This document shows, in pieces, positions 44,933-53,566 of a DNA stretch of 64,000 nucleotides. The stretch comes from Vibrio kanaloae (GTDB lineage: Bacteria; Pseudomonadota; Gammaproteobacteria; Enterobacterales; Vibrionaceae). The translations under genes and the position numbers were made by a program. The notes beneath the pieces were generated by a model. The model did not search any database. It worked only from the letters and a program-made list of their open reading frames with translations, and was not told where the DNA came from. Position 1 is the first letter of the stretch. Each line of letters begins with the position of its first letter. Where the stretch lies: contig NZ_AP025498.1 in NCBI RefSeq assembly GCF_024347535.1, forward strand, positions 1,054,001 through 1,118,000, read 5' to 3'.

Positions 44933-47080
44933 ATGTATAAGCAATCCCTACTCTCTGCTTCAATCATTTTAGCGCTTTCATCAACCTCAGCCTTTGCTGA
45001 AGATTATGCCCTATTTGACGAGGTTGTTGTATCGGCAACTCGTACGAATCAAACACTTATCAATACAGCGGCTTCTGTTACTGTCATCTCTGATAAGCAA
45101 ATTGAAGAGAACATGGCAAAAGATGTTAATGAAATCTTCGAATACACTCCAGGTGTGACGATGAACTCGAGCTCTCGCCAAGGCGCCCAGACTATTAATA
45201 TTCGTGGCATGGAAGGCAAACGCGTTAAGATTTTGGTCGATGGTTCATCGCAACCAGGTTCATTTGATGGTGGCCCTTATGCATTTATTAACTCTAGTGG
45301 TATTTCAATCGATCCCGACATGTTAAAAAGCGTCGAAATCATCAAAGGCGCTGCTTCAAGTCTACACGGAAGTGACGCTATTGGCGGCGTTGTTGCTTTC
45401 GAAACTAAAGACCCTTCTGATTTCTTAAAAGATGGCGAAGATTTTGGTGGTCAAGCTAAACTATCTTACTCTTCGGAAGACAACTCTTTTAGCGAACATG
45501 TTGCGTTAGCGAATCGATTTGGCGACCTAGAAACATTGGTAGCTTACACGCGTCGAGATGGTGAAGAGTTGCAAAACTTCCGCAACCCTAACGACTTAGA
45601 AAACTACGCTGTTGAAGGTCAAGATACCTCAGCAAATAATCTTTTGGTTAAGTTACAATACCAGTTAAACGAAAGTCATCGTATCGAGTTTTTAGCTGAG
45701 CTAATCAAAGATACTTCAGACTCTGACATCTACCACTCAAGTTACGATAGCTATACAGGTGCTGATGACACAACGCAAAATCGATTCGCTATTAAACATA
45801 TTTGGTTCGCTGATAGCGCAATTGCCGATACCGTGACGAGCAAAATATCGTACATTTCTAAAGAAGAGAATGGTGTAACGAAGCGCTTTAAACCAGCTGG
45901 TCCTGGATTTCCACCTTACGTACCTGCTAACAACGATAATCTTCAAACAAAAGATTATGAATACACAGAAGATAAACGTGAGATAGAAACGCAATTAGAT
46001 AAAGAAATTGACAACCATTACCTAGTGTATGGTGCGACTTATACACATAGTGACATTAGTAACACCAATATGGAGTACAACTCTGATCCAGCGACTGATG
46101 ATCAGCTTTATGTATACACTCCTGATGCTAAAGAGCAAAAATTCGGTTTGTTTGTTCAAGATGAAATTAGCTTAATGAATGACAGGCTGGTTGTTACTCC
46201 AGGTGTTCGTTTTGATTACTTCTCAACGGATCCAGGAACCATCACTACCGAATCGTTGGCAGATTTCTCTGATTCCGCAGTAACAGGTCGTTTAGGTTCA
46301 ACATACAAACTGACAGATACAGGCACTATTTTCGGCCAAATCAGTCAAGGCTTTAGAGCTCCTTCTTTTGATGAGCTTTACTACACCTATGACAACCCTG
46401 GACACGGCTACGTAAATGATTCAAATCCAGATCTGAAGTCAGAAACCAGTATCTCTTACGAGTTAGGCTACCGTCATAATACTCAAGCTTCATCATCTGA
46501 AATTGCGGCTTACTACAGTGACTACGATGATTTTATCGAGACAGTGGTTACGAAAAAGGTTGGCGGAACAACGCACTATTCTAACGTTAACTTAGATTCG
46601 GCAACGATTAAGGGGATTGAGTTCTCGAACACGTTACTTTGGGATGTTTTGGTAGGCGCGCCTGAAGGTATTTCGACACACTTCGTTGCATCATACACAG
46701 AAGGTGAAGACGGAAACGGAAATGCGTTAAATAGTGTGAACCCTTGGAATGCTGTATTAGGTCTTAACTACGATGCGCCAACCCAAAATTGGGGTACTAG
46801 CCTTAAGTTAAACTACACGGCTGACAAGTCTGCTTCAGACATCAACTTCGATGACAAAAGTGGCGGTAACGCTGGTCAAGCTGAGCTTCCAAGTGCCACG
46901 GTTGTTGACTTAACAGCTTACTATAAGCCGATCAAAGATCTGACTATTCGTGGTGGCGTGTTTAACTTAACTAATGAAGAGTACTACCGTTGGAACGACA
47001 TTCGCGGAGATGATGAGCTTTACAAAGAAAACTCGCAAGCGGAAAGAAACTACGGCATCTCAGCTAAATACGAATTTTAA
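44933..47080 (+). CDS. TonB-dependent heme/hemoglobin-type receptor
   Basis: This 715-residue outer-membrane receptor has a signal peptide ending SAFA-ED and a TonB box region (DEVVVSATRTNQT). A plug domain (about 40-155, GVTMNSSSRQGAQTINIRGMEGKRVKILVDG) is followed by a 22-strand barrel ending in YGISAKYEF. The FRAP box (GFRAPSFDELYY) and NPDL motif (SNPDLKSE), with a histidine between them (NPGHGY), are hallmarks of heme/hemoglobin receptors such as HutA and HmuR. A Fur-like box lies upstream. Confidence 0.9.
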   Translation: MYKQSLLSASIILALSSTSAFAEDYALFDEVVVSATRTNQTLINTAASVTVISDKQIEENMAKDVNEIFEYTPGVTMNSSSRQGAQTINIRGMEGKRVKILVDGSSQPGSFDGGPYAFINSSGISIDPDMLKSVEIIKGAASSLHGSDAIGGVVAFETKDPSDFLKDGEDFGGQAKLSYSSEDNSFSEHVALANRFGDLETLVAYTRRDGEELQNFRNPNDLENYAVEGQDTSANNLLVKLQYQLNESHRIEFLAELIKDTSDSDIYHSSYDSYTGADDTTQNRFAIKHIWFADSAIADTVTSKISYISKEENGVTKRFKPAGPGFPPYVPANNDNLQTKDYEYTEDKREIETQLDKEIDNHYLVYGATYTHSDISNTNMEYNSDPATDDQLYVYTPDAKEQKFGLFVQDEISLMNDRLVVTPGVRFDYFSTDPGTITTESLADFSDSAVTGRLGSTYKLTDTGTIFGQISQGFRAPSFDELYYTYDNPGHGYVNDSNPDLKSETSISYELGYRHNTQASSSEIAAYYSDYDDFIETVVTKKVGGTTHYSNVNLDSATIKGIEFSNTLLWDVLVGAPEGISTHFVASYTEGEDGNGNALNSVNPWNAVLGLNYDAPTQNWGTSLKLNYTADKSASDINFDDKSGGNAGQAELPSATVVDLTAYYKPIKDLTIRGGVFNLTNEEYYRWNDIRGDDELYKENSQAERNYGISAKYEF

Positions 47081-47109
47081 TTTGTTACAAACTCAAATTG
47101 CAGAAACTA

Positions 47110-47134
47110 AAAAGCCAGCTTAATGCTGGCTTTT
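47110..47134 (+). terminator. Terminator after the TonB receptor
   Basis: AAAAGCCAGC-TTAAT-GCTGGCTTTT, a perfect 10-base stem, works on the plus strand and, by symmetry, possibly for the small minus-strand gene at 47184. Confidence 0.88.
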
Positions 47135-47183
47135 ATCTATTTCACTAAAAATTGTATCAAAAAGGAATAAGTGAAATTGTGTC

Positions 47184-47258
47184 TTACTTTTCTGCCATTT
47201 CTTTCTTAACCATTACTGTAGCAGCAATGATGAAAGTGATAATTAGGCCTAGTTCCAT
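47184..47258 (-). CDS. Predicted 24-residue single-span membrane peptide
   Basis: A short frame encodes MELGLIITFIIAATVM followed by a charged tail VKKEMAEK. It has a hydrophobic helix of about 14 residues with a positively charged cytoplasmic end, and a ribosome-binding site (TTGGAG, six bases before the ATG). It lies between the TonB receptor and galE terminators and has a terminator of its own downstream (47110-47134). No homologue is recalled. Hydrophobic profile, ribosome-binding site and isolation between terminators support it. Confidence 0.6.
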   Translation of the reverse strand: MELGLIITFIIAATVMVKKEMAEK

Positions 47259-47371
47259 GATTAACTCCAAGGAAAATTAACATTAAACATATAATTCGCG
47301 CGTATAGTAACACAACAAATACAGAATGATACATTTTAACCGAAAAGTTCATTTTTTATTCTTGTTAGATC

Positions 47372-47399
47372 AAAAAAGATGCCCTAAAGCATCTTTTTG
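47372..47399. terminator. Terminator for galE
   Basis: AAAAAAGATGC-CCTAA-AGCATCTTTTT, symmetric, 29 bases after the galE stop; functional for the leftward galE transcript. Confidence 0.85.
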
Positions 47400-47427
47400 T
47401 ATGTTAACTGACCATAAAACTACTCGT

Positions 47428-48441
47428 TTAGCCCGGGAAACCATCAGGGTTTGTTGACTGCCAGCGCCATGTATCTTCGGTCATTTCATTCAGTGTACGT
47501 GTCGCATTCCAACCTAGTTCTTTCTGCGCTTTAGCCGGATCTGCCCAGCATTCTGCGATATCGCCAGGGCGGCGCTCAACCAGTTTGTATGGGATTTCTT
47601 TACCGCTCGCTTTTTCAAATGCTTTAACCATATCTAGTACGCTTGAACCGTTGCCTGTACCAAGATTATAGATATGAAGACCAGCTTTGCGCCCTACTTT
47701 TTCAAGAGCTGCGATGTGTCCATCAGATAGATCCATAACGTGGATATAATCACGAACGCCAGTACCGTCTTTTGTTGGGTAATCGTTACCAAATACCGAT
47801 AGGAACTCACGTCGGCCTACTGCAACTTGAGAGACAAATGGCATTAGGTTGTTTGGGGTACCTTGCGGGTCTTCGCCTAACTCGCCACTTGGATGTGAAC
47901 CTACTGGGTTAAAGTAACGCAGCAATGTAATACTCCAATCTGGATTCGCTTGTTGGAAATCGGTTAAGCACTCTTCAACCATTAGCTTGCTACGGCCATA
48001 AGGGTTAGTCGCACTTGTTGGGAAGTCTTCTGTAATTGGCACACTAGCAGGATCGCCGTAGACCGTTGCTGATGAACTGAATACTAAGGTTTTTACATTA
48101 GCTTCGCGCATCGCATCAACAAGAACTAAAGTGCCGTTCACATTGTTGTCGTAGTATTCAAGAGGCTTAGCAACCGATTCGCCTACTGCTTTTAGTCCTG
48201 CAAAATGGATAACCGCTTCGATATTGTTCTGCTTCATCGCTTCAGTCAAAAGTGCTTTATCGCGAATATCACCTTCAATGAAATTAGGGCGAACGCCAGA
48301 TACTTTCTCAATGCGATCAAGAACGCTTGGCTTGCTGTTGTACAAGTTATCGAAAAGTACAGGCGTCATTCCTGCGTTAATCATCTGGATACTTGTATGG
48401 CTGCCAATGTAGCCCATGCCACCTGTGACTAAAACATTCAT
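47428..48441 (-). CDS. galE: UDP-glucose 4-epimerase
   Basis: This 337-residue short-chain dehydrogenase-type enzyme interconverts UDP-glucose and UDP-galactose. NAD-binding motif is MNVLVTGGMGYIGSHT. The catalytic Ser-Tyr-Lys are in FSSSATVYG and NPYGRSKLMVEE. Others are RYFNPVGSHPSGELGEDP and VRDYIHVMDLSDGH. The galE stands alone, not with galTK, so the product may feed surface polysaccharide as well as galactose metabolism. Confidence 0.95.
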   Translation of the reverse strand: MNVLVTGGMGYIGSHTSIQMINAGMTPVLFDNLYNSKPSVLDRIEKVSGVRPNFIEGDIRDKALLTEAMKQNNIEAVIHFAGLKAVGESVAKPLEYYDNNVNGTLVLVDAMREANVKTLVFSSSATVYGDPASVPITEDFPTSATNPYGRSKLMVEECLTDFQQANPDWSITLLRYFNPVGSHPSGELGEDPQGTPNNLMPFVSQVAVGRREFLSVFGNDYPTKDGTGVRDYIHVMDLSDGHIAALEKVGRKAGLHIYNLGTGNGSSVLDMVKAFEKASGKEIPYKLVERRPGDIAECWADPAKAQKELGWNATRTLNEMTEDTWRWQSTNPDGFPG

Positions 48442-48870
48442 GTTTAGTAGACCTTTTTATTAGAAATATTCAACTTATAGCCTATGATACCGCAATTTAG
48501 AGCGAAGCCACAAACCTCGATCTCTTTTGATGTTCATAAGAAAACACGAATTGACCGTTCTTATGTGTTTTGCTCGATAGCTTACTCCCCTTAGACCACG
48601 GTTACTTCCTCAATGAGATCGTGCCTCTTTGCCTTTCTTATGTAAGAGAATTATTTAATAGTTCAGAGTATTTACCTTCAAGCCGGATGCGCTACTTTAT
48701 TATTAGTGTGACCTGACATTTTTTATTGAAGTTTTAATATTGTATTAATGAGGTGTTAATGGGTGGGAGTGCTAAAACTTTGAGTTAAATCACTGTTTAA
48801 TTGTGCTAATTATACGAACGTCTTTAAGGTCGGCAGCTCCTAACTAACACAACTTAAAAGGACTACATAA
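48442..48870. other. Divergent intergenic region galE / pxpA, nothing clear
   Basis: About 430 bases with no convincing gene, terminator or RNA. It must hold both promoters. A ribosome-binding site AAAAGGA lies at the right end before pxpA. Confidence 0.5.
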
Positions 48871-49614
48871 GTGACAACGAAGATTTTGCTTAATTGTGAC
48901 ATGGGAGAAAGCTTCGGCAATTGGAAAATGGGTGATGATGAATCGGTCATGGAATGGGTCGATATGGCAAATATCGCTTGTGGCTTTCATGCGTCAGATC
49001 CACACGTAATGTCCAAAACCATCAAACTTGCTCAACACTACCATACTCAAATCGGTGCTCACCCAGGGTACCAAGATTTAGTTGGATTTGGACGTCGTTC
49101 CATTCCACATACTATGGATGAGATCAGTGAGTTAGTATGTTACCAAGTTGGGGCCTTACAAGCCCTTTGCCGCTATCATCATACCTCGGTTGGATATGTG
49201 AAACCTCATGGTGCCCTTTATAACGATATGATGGCGAACACTGATGTTTTTAATGCAGTCGCTCAAGCGGTGGCTGAATTTAATATCCCTCTCATGATTC
49301 TTTCTTCGTCTGACAATCAACAATATTTAGACATCGCTGATGATCATGACTTACCCCTTTTGTTTGAGGCATTTGCAGACCGAGCTTACTTGAACAACGG
49401 GCAGTTAGCACCTCGCACACAAAAAGGCTCGGTGTACGTGCATCAAGACGATATCTATAATCAAGTCATGCAAATCATTAACTATGGCTCCGTCACAACA
49501 ATTGAGGGGGAACGACTGCCTATTGAAGCTGATACCATCTGTGTACACGGAGATAACCCTCAAGCCATCGCATTAATTAGAAAAATCCGACAAGACCTCA
49601 ACGCTTTTAATTAA
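48871..49614 (+). CDS. pxpA: 5-oxoprolinase subunit A (LamB/YcsF family)
   Basis: This 247-residue protein has LLNCDMGESFGNWKMGDDESVM, NIACGFHASDP, IGAHPGYQDLVGFGRR and VKPHGALYNDM, all diagnostic of PxpA. With PxpB and PxpC it hydrolyses 5-oxoproline (pyroglutamate) to glutamate using ATP. The start is GTG at 48871 with AAAGGA eight bases upstream. It is separated from pxpB by 105 bases, wider than usual, but likely one operon. Confidence 0.93.
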   Translation: MTTKILLNCDMGESFGNWKMGDDESVMEWVDMANIACGFHASDPHVMSKTIKLAQHYHTQIGAHPGYQDLVGFGRRSIPHTMDEISELVCYQVGALQALCRYHHTSVGYVKPHGALYNDMMANTDVFNAVAQAVAEFNIPLMILSSSDNQQYLDIADDHDLPLLFEAFADRAYLNNGQLAPRTQKGSVYVHQDDIYNQVMQIINYGSVTTIEGERLPIEADTICVHGDNPQAIALIRKIRQDLNAFN

Positions 49615-49719
49615 TATCACTGCTTTCAATTTATACCAGTGTGACTTGAGCAAATTTCTACTCGTTGGCTAAGAACAACTTACAAGCTGATACTGCTCTA
49701 AACATGGAAGTTGGAATAA

Positions 49720-50496
49720 ATGTATGGAAAGGAAATGACGAAAAATCAGATTGAATTCAATATAGAGCCCGTTGCTGAATGCAGTGTTCTCGTTACGCTA
49801 ATACCTTTAAACCCTCACTCTAGTGCTATCGATGCTCAGTATATGGCGCACTTTTCTGATGTTATTCGCCAGAATCTAACGCCCGTGTTGATGAATGTGA
49901 CACCGGCTTACCACACCATATTAGTTGATTATCTACCTTATCGAATTTCAGAACAGCAGCTGATAACCCAGCTAAGCTCACTGTTAACTCAGGCCTTACC
50001 CTTATTTTCAAACACCACCGACACGACGAATATTATTGAGCTCCCCGCTTACTATGCATCTGAAACAGCACTCGATTTAGGTAGATATCAAGAGAAAGGC
50101 TTATCTCTGGACGATATCATCCAATATCACACCTCAGAGACATACAGTGTCAGTGCGATAGGATTCATTCCCGGTTTTGCTTTTATGTCGGATGTGGTTA
50201 GTGAACTGGCTTTACCTCGTCACTCAACGCCACGTTTAAGCGTTCCTAAAGGCAGCATCGCGATTGCAGACTCCAAAACCGCGGTTTACCCATCTGATTC
50301 ACCAGGTGGTTGGAACATTATTGGAAACTGTCCATTGTCGCTGTTTTCCCATAGCCAATTGAAGAAGGCAGATATCACACCAGGTCCATTATCCCTGCTT
50401 AATGTCGGAGACAGTGTGCGTTTCAAATCGATATCAAAACAGGAGTTTATGGAGCTTAGGTCTATGGAGATTAGTGGAGGTGGCGCTCATGAGTAA
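49720..50496 (+). CDS. pxpB: 5-oxoprolinase subunit B (KipI family)
   Basis: This 258-residue protein has the N-terminal and cyclophilin-like C-terminal domains of KipI/PxpB, with IGFIPGFAFMSDV, LALPRHSTPRLSVPKGSIAIADSKTAVYPSDSPGGWNIIGNCPLSLF. It forms the catalytic pair with PxpC. The start at 49720 has GGAA five bases upstream; the ATG at 49735 also has AAAGGA but only one base away. Stop overlaps the pxpC start by eight bases. Confidence 0.92.
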   Translation: MYGKEMTKNQIEFNIEPVAECSVLVTLIPLNPHSSAIDAQYMAHFSDVIRQNLTPVLMNVTPAYHTILVDYLPYRISEQQLITQLSSLLTQALPLFSNTTDTTNIIELPAYYASETALDLGRYQEKGLSLDDIIQYHTSETYSVSAIGFIPGFAFMSDVVSELALPRHSTPRLSVPKGSIAIADSKTAVYPSDSPGGWNIIGNCPLSLFSHSQLKKADITPGPLSLLNVGDSVRFKSISKQEFMELRSMEISGGGAHE

Positions 50497-51439
50497 GTTA
50501 AAGGCTAATCCAACCCTCACCGTAATCAAACCCGGCCCATTGAGTCTGATCCAAGACTTTGGCCGTTTTGGCATTGCTCACCTCGGACTTACACAAGGTG
50601 GCCCTGTTGACGATTACTCTTATAGTTGGGCCAATTATCTGCTAGGAAATACCGTTAACCAAGCTGCGTTAGAAATAACCCTTGGGCAATGTGTTTTAAA
50701 AGTTGACTTCGATTGCGAGATGGCAATCTGTGGGGGGGATTTACAAGCAACACTTGACGGTAGCCCGCTGGATAATTGGAGCTCTTTCCAAGCTTTTAAA
50801 GGACAACTGCTATCATTCGGACTACCTAAGAACGGGCTACGCGCATATTTAGCGGTTAAGGGAGGCTTCGACGTTCCTCTTACGCTCAATAGCTGTTCTA
50901 CCGTAACACGTGAAAAAATTGGAGGTCTCACGCAAGACGGGCAACCTTGCCAAAAAGGCCAAAAGATAAGTTTTACTCAACATGACCTCTCTACCCCTTT
51001 TAAGGCTCTGAGCGTCACCTTTCGTTACAAACCCGATTACAATTTGCCAGTCAATTTACGCGTGATTGAAGGCTATCAGAACGAGCTATTCACAGAGTCA
51101 GCAAAAGAGACTTTTTACAATGCCCAATATATCGTTGACCAAAACTCGAATCGAATGGGCTACAGACTCAATGGTAAACCTGTTACTTCTCCTGATAGCT
51201 CCTTACTGTCTGAAGGCATTGCACTTGGTGCTATTCAAATCCCACAAGATGGGCAGCCTATTGTGTTGCTCAATGACAGACAAACTATTGGTGGTTATCC
51301 GAAGGTTGGCTGCGTTGCAAGAATCGACTTACCGCGTTTAGCACAAGCTAAACCTGGCCATGAGATATCTTTTAGTAAAGGCGAGCGATTGGGATTACAA
51401 GATTTGTGGTGTCAGTGGGCGAAGTTTTTTGGTTATTGA
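50489..51439 (+). CDS. pxpC: 5-oxoprolinase subunit C (KipA family)
   Basis: This 316-residue carboxyltransferase-domain protein contains LTVIKPGPLSLIQDFGRFGIAHLGLTQGGPVDDYS, LEITLGQCVLKVD and RMGYRLNGKPV...EGIALGAIQIPQDGQPIVLLNDRQTIGGYPKVG. I start at 50489 (MSKLKANP) because GGAGGT is seven bases upstream; the frame is open 29 codons further within pxpB. Overlap with pxpB implies translational coupling. Confidence 0.93.
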   Translation: MSKLKANPTLTVIKPGPLSLIQDFGRFGIAHLGLTQGGPVDDYSYSWANYLLGNTVNQAALEITLGQCVLKVDFDCEMAICGGDLQATLDGSPLDNWSSFQAFKGQLLSFGLPKNGLRAYLAVKGGFDVPLTLNSCSTVTREKIGGLTQDGQPCQKGQKISFTQHDLSTPFKALSVTFRYKPDYNLPVNLRVIEGYQNELFTESAKETFYNAQYIVDQNSNRMGYRLNGKPVTSPDSSLLSEGIALGAIQIPQDGQPIVLLNDRQTIGGYPKVGCVARIDLPRLAQAKPGHEISFSKGERLGLQDLWCQWAKFFGY

Positions 51440-51500
51440 TACACATCTTTGGATGGATACTCCTCGATTAAGATAGCCAAATAAGACGTTAAATTGAAAA

Positions 51501-51542
51501 AATCCAGCTTACTGTAAATCGTAAGCTGGATTGTGTTTTTTT
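51501..51542 (+). terminator. Terminator after pxpABC
   Basis: A 12-base perfect stem AATCCAGCTTAC / GTAAGCTGGATT is followed by GTGTTTTTTT. Confidence 0.85.
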
Positions 51543-51580
51543 GAGATCTTGTATTAGGTATTAAGCGAATTAGAGCGTTT

Positions 51581-53035
51581 TTAACAGTGTTCTTGTCCTG
51601 AGACCTTAGCAAGCGCGTCTGGATAACCTCGCTCCTTGGTCAAGCTTATCGCCCTGTTTTCAATATCGTTCACATTGAGTGACATTGTCACGGAGTGGGC
51701 GTCTTCAATCGATACGGCTTCAGTCATATCAAACCATTGCTCAGCAACTTTTTGCGCGGCCTCTAATGTTGAAGACGCTTTAACCACTTCAAGTCGAGCA
51801 TAACGCTCACCACAAAATGAAACATCTGACGCCCTAAGGCTAGGGTCGGTTCCTGGTATTTGTTGTGCACCGAACAAAGGTTTGCCGCCAACCTGTGCAG
51901 AGCTAAAACTTGGAATGAATTGAGACATATGGGTAATTGCCGCGCGAGTTCTCAATTCAAGCTGCTCTTCACTCCAACCTGATACGATTTTCTTTAACAG
52001 CTTAGACGGCAACAGCGGTTGTGATGAGTTTGTTGAAGAGGAAACCAACCCTCCCTCAAACAGAGTAATCCCTTCCGTCATACCGTGGAGTTGAAACACG
52101 CCGTCAGCATACGGCGTTAATTGAGCCATGCCTTGCGGTGTGCCTCTCGGCCCATGGAAGATAACCTCGGGCCACTCTTCTTTACATTCTTGTGAGTAAG
52201 GCCACTCTGTGACGTACGCAGCTTTAAATTCAACAAGCCTTTGCTGCTTGGAGCCGACAAAGTCATCAACAATACCGGTTTCGAAACCACTCGCATTAAT
52301 CAAATAGTCGGTTGTTAAAATATGGCTTTGATTTTCATGGTCTGTATAAGTCAAAGACCAACCTTGCTCTATAGCTTCAACGGATTCTAAGCGACTGTTG
52401 GTTAATACCGTACAATTAGGTTGCTGGCCTAAAGATAGTTGAGCGGTCGCAGAGAGTCGAAACACACTCCATCCATACTCTTGAACCATGGCGACGGGAT
52501 ATTTGAGCGTGTCTAAATCAGTATGTTTAGCAAAAGGAATACACCAATCATCGAGTGACATTGGTTTTAGTGGTTGAGTTCTTTCAGCTATCTCTAACAG
52601 ATCTTCTTTGCTGTAGAGCTTGTAGTACTCTTCAGGATCACCAAGTACTTGGTTGCTTTTATCTTGTTTAACAAGCTCAGCATAAGCATCCTTAATCACC
52701 TTAAGGCGAGGAAGAAGATCCATCGGTTCCCCTCCATCACTATGCGGAACCGCAATGACTGTCGGTCGAATATTGATCGTGTGAGGAAATAGGCGGACAG
52801 TATCAATTGACTGTATGAGCAATTGAAGACATTGCTCTACAGAAATATCTCGATACAAATTGCCACCAGCGTGTAAATGGCAAATTGGCGGGCCATTAAC
52901 TAAACTCGGCCCTTTTTCCAAAATAGTGACATTAAAGCCCAACTCACTAAAGTGAATAGCGCTTGTTGTCCCCGCAATACCACCACCAACAATGGTAATA
53001 GAAGCTTGATTTTTATCCGTTTTGTTGTGGTTCAT
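51581..53035 (-). CDS. FAD-dependent oxidoreductase (DAO-like)
   Basis: This 484-residue protein has an N-terminal FAD-binding dinucleotide motif ITIVGGGIAGTTSAIHFSELGFNVTILEKG (about 13-41) and a second FAD contact LINASGFETGIVDDF. It resembles the DAO/amine-oxidase-like superfamily, but its substrate is not apparent. The start at 53035 (MNHNKTDKN) puts the FAD motif in the normal place; an in-frame ATG at 53110 would add 25 residues of no known domain. It overlaps a perfect matS sequence (51680). The DnaA-box cluster at 53272 lies upstream. Confidence 0.78.
   Translation of the reverse strand: MNHNKTDKNQASITIVGGGIAGTTSAIHFSELGFNVTILEKGPSLVNGPPICHLHAGGNLYRDISVEQCLQLLIQSIDTVRLFPHTINIRPTVIAVPHSDGGEPMDLLPRLKVIKDAYAELVKQDKSNQVLGDPEEYYKLYSKEDLLEIAERTQPLKPMSLDDWCIPFAKHTDLDTLKYPVAMVQEYGWSVFRLSATAQLSLGQQPNCTVLTNSRLESVEAIEQGWSLTYTDHENQSHILTTDYLINASGFETGIVDDFVGSKQQRLVEFKAAYVTEWPYSQECKEEWPEVIFHGPRGTPQGMAQLTPYADGVFQLHGMTEGITLFEGGLVSSSTNSSQPLLPSKLLKKIVSGWSEEQLELRTRAAITHMSQFIPSFSSAQVGGKPLFGAQQIPGTDPSLRASDVSFCGERYARLEVVKASSTLEAAQKVAEQWFDMTEAVSIEDAHSVTMSLNVNDIENRAISLTKERGYPDALAKVSGQEHC
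51680..51692. promoter_or_regulatory. matS site (MatP binding, Ter macrodomain)
   Basis: GTGACATTGTCAC fits GTGACRNYGTCAC exactly. Lies in the oxidoreductase gene, about 14.5 kb right of dif. Confidence 0.75.
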
Positions 53036-53566
53036 CGTGTTCTGTAGAATAAGATTAACTGACGCTATTCTACTTTTGTTCTGCGATGAATTAAAACACA
53101 TTTTTATCAAGGTCTTAGCTTGGCGTTAATTAATATCTATGTAAAAAATATAAATAACCTCTTGACTCAATTACCCCAGATAGAGTTTTAAAGGTTATTC
53201 TAACAGTCATATTTGCCCTAAGTGACGCCACATAAAGGCTGTCTCAGTACTCTTAAAACACAGGTATTAACTTATCCCTAAAGTTATCCACCGTTTTTGT
53301 GGATAACTGTTGATAACGTTCTTGCTAAGTTGCGCAAACCCTTTGTTTACAGGGACTAACCGTTGTTCATTAAATCGGCATAATTGCACAATTAGTTTTA
53401 AAAAATGCTGAAAACCAATGATTTTAAAGTGTGAAATTTCCTTTTCACGGTACTCGCTGGTTAAATAAAAAAGACCAAATGATGGTTTCTATAACTCGTT
53501 TGTGACTAAGTATAAACATTCACAATTAGTCCATTTTACAAGTTGTGTCAGTGGTAAGCAGTATGT
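53036..53566. other. Intergenic region with DnaA-box cluster
   Basis: About 530 bases between the leftward ABC permease and leftward oxidoreductase genes. No gene is seen. It is AT-rich and holds a group of DnaA-box-like sequences at 53272-53316. Confidence 0.55.
53272..53316. promoter_or_regulatory. Cluster of four DnaA-box-like sequences
   Basis: TTATCCCTA (53272), TTATCCACC (53284), a perfect TTATCCACA on the minus strand (53298-53306), and TTATCAACA on the minus strand (53308-53316). The middle two form a perfect inverted repeat AGTTATCCAC/GTGGATAACT with a 7-base spacer. Spacing is tight (about 12 bases), as at DnaA-binding loci such as datA or DARS, or DnaA-controlled promoters. Confidence 0.6.
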
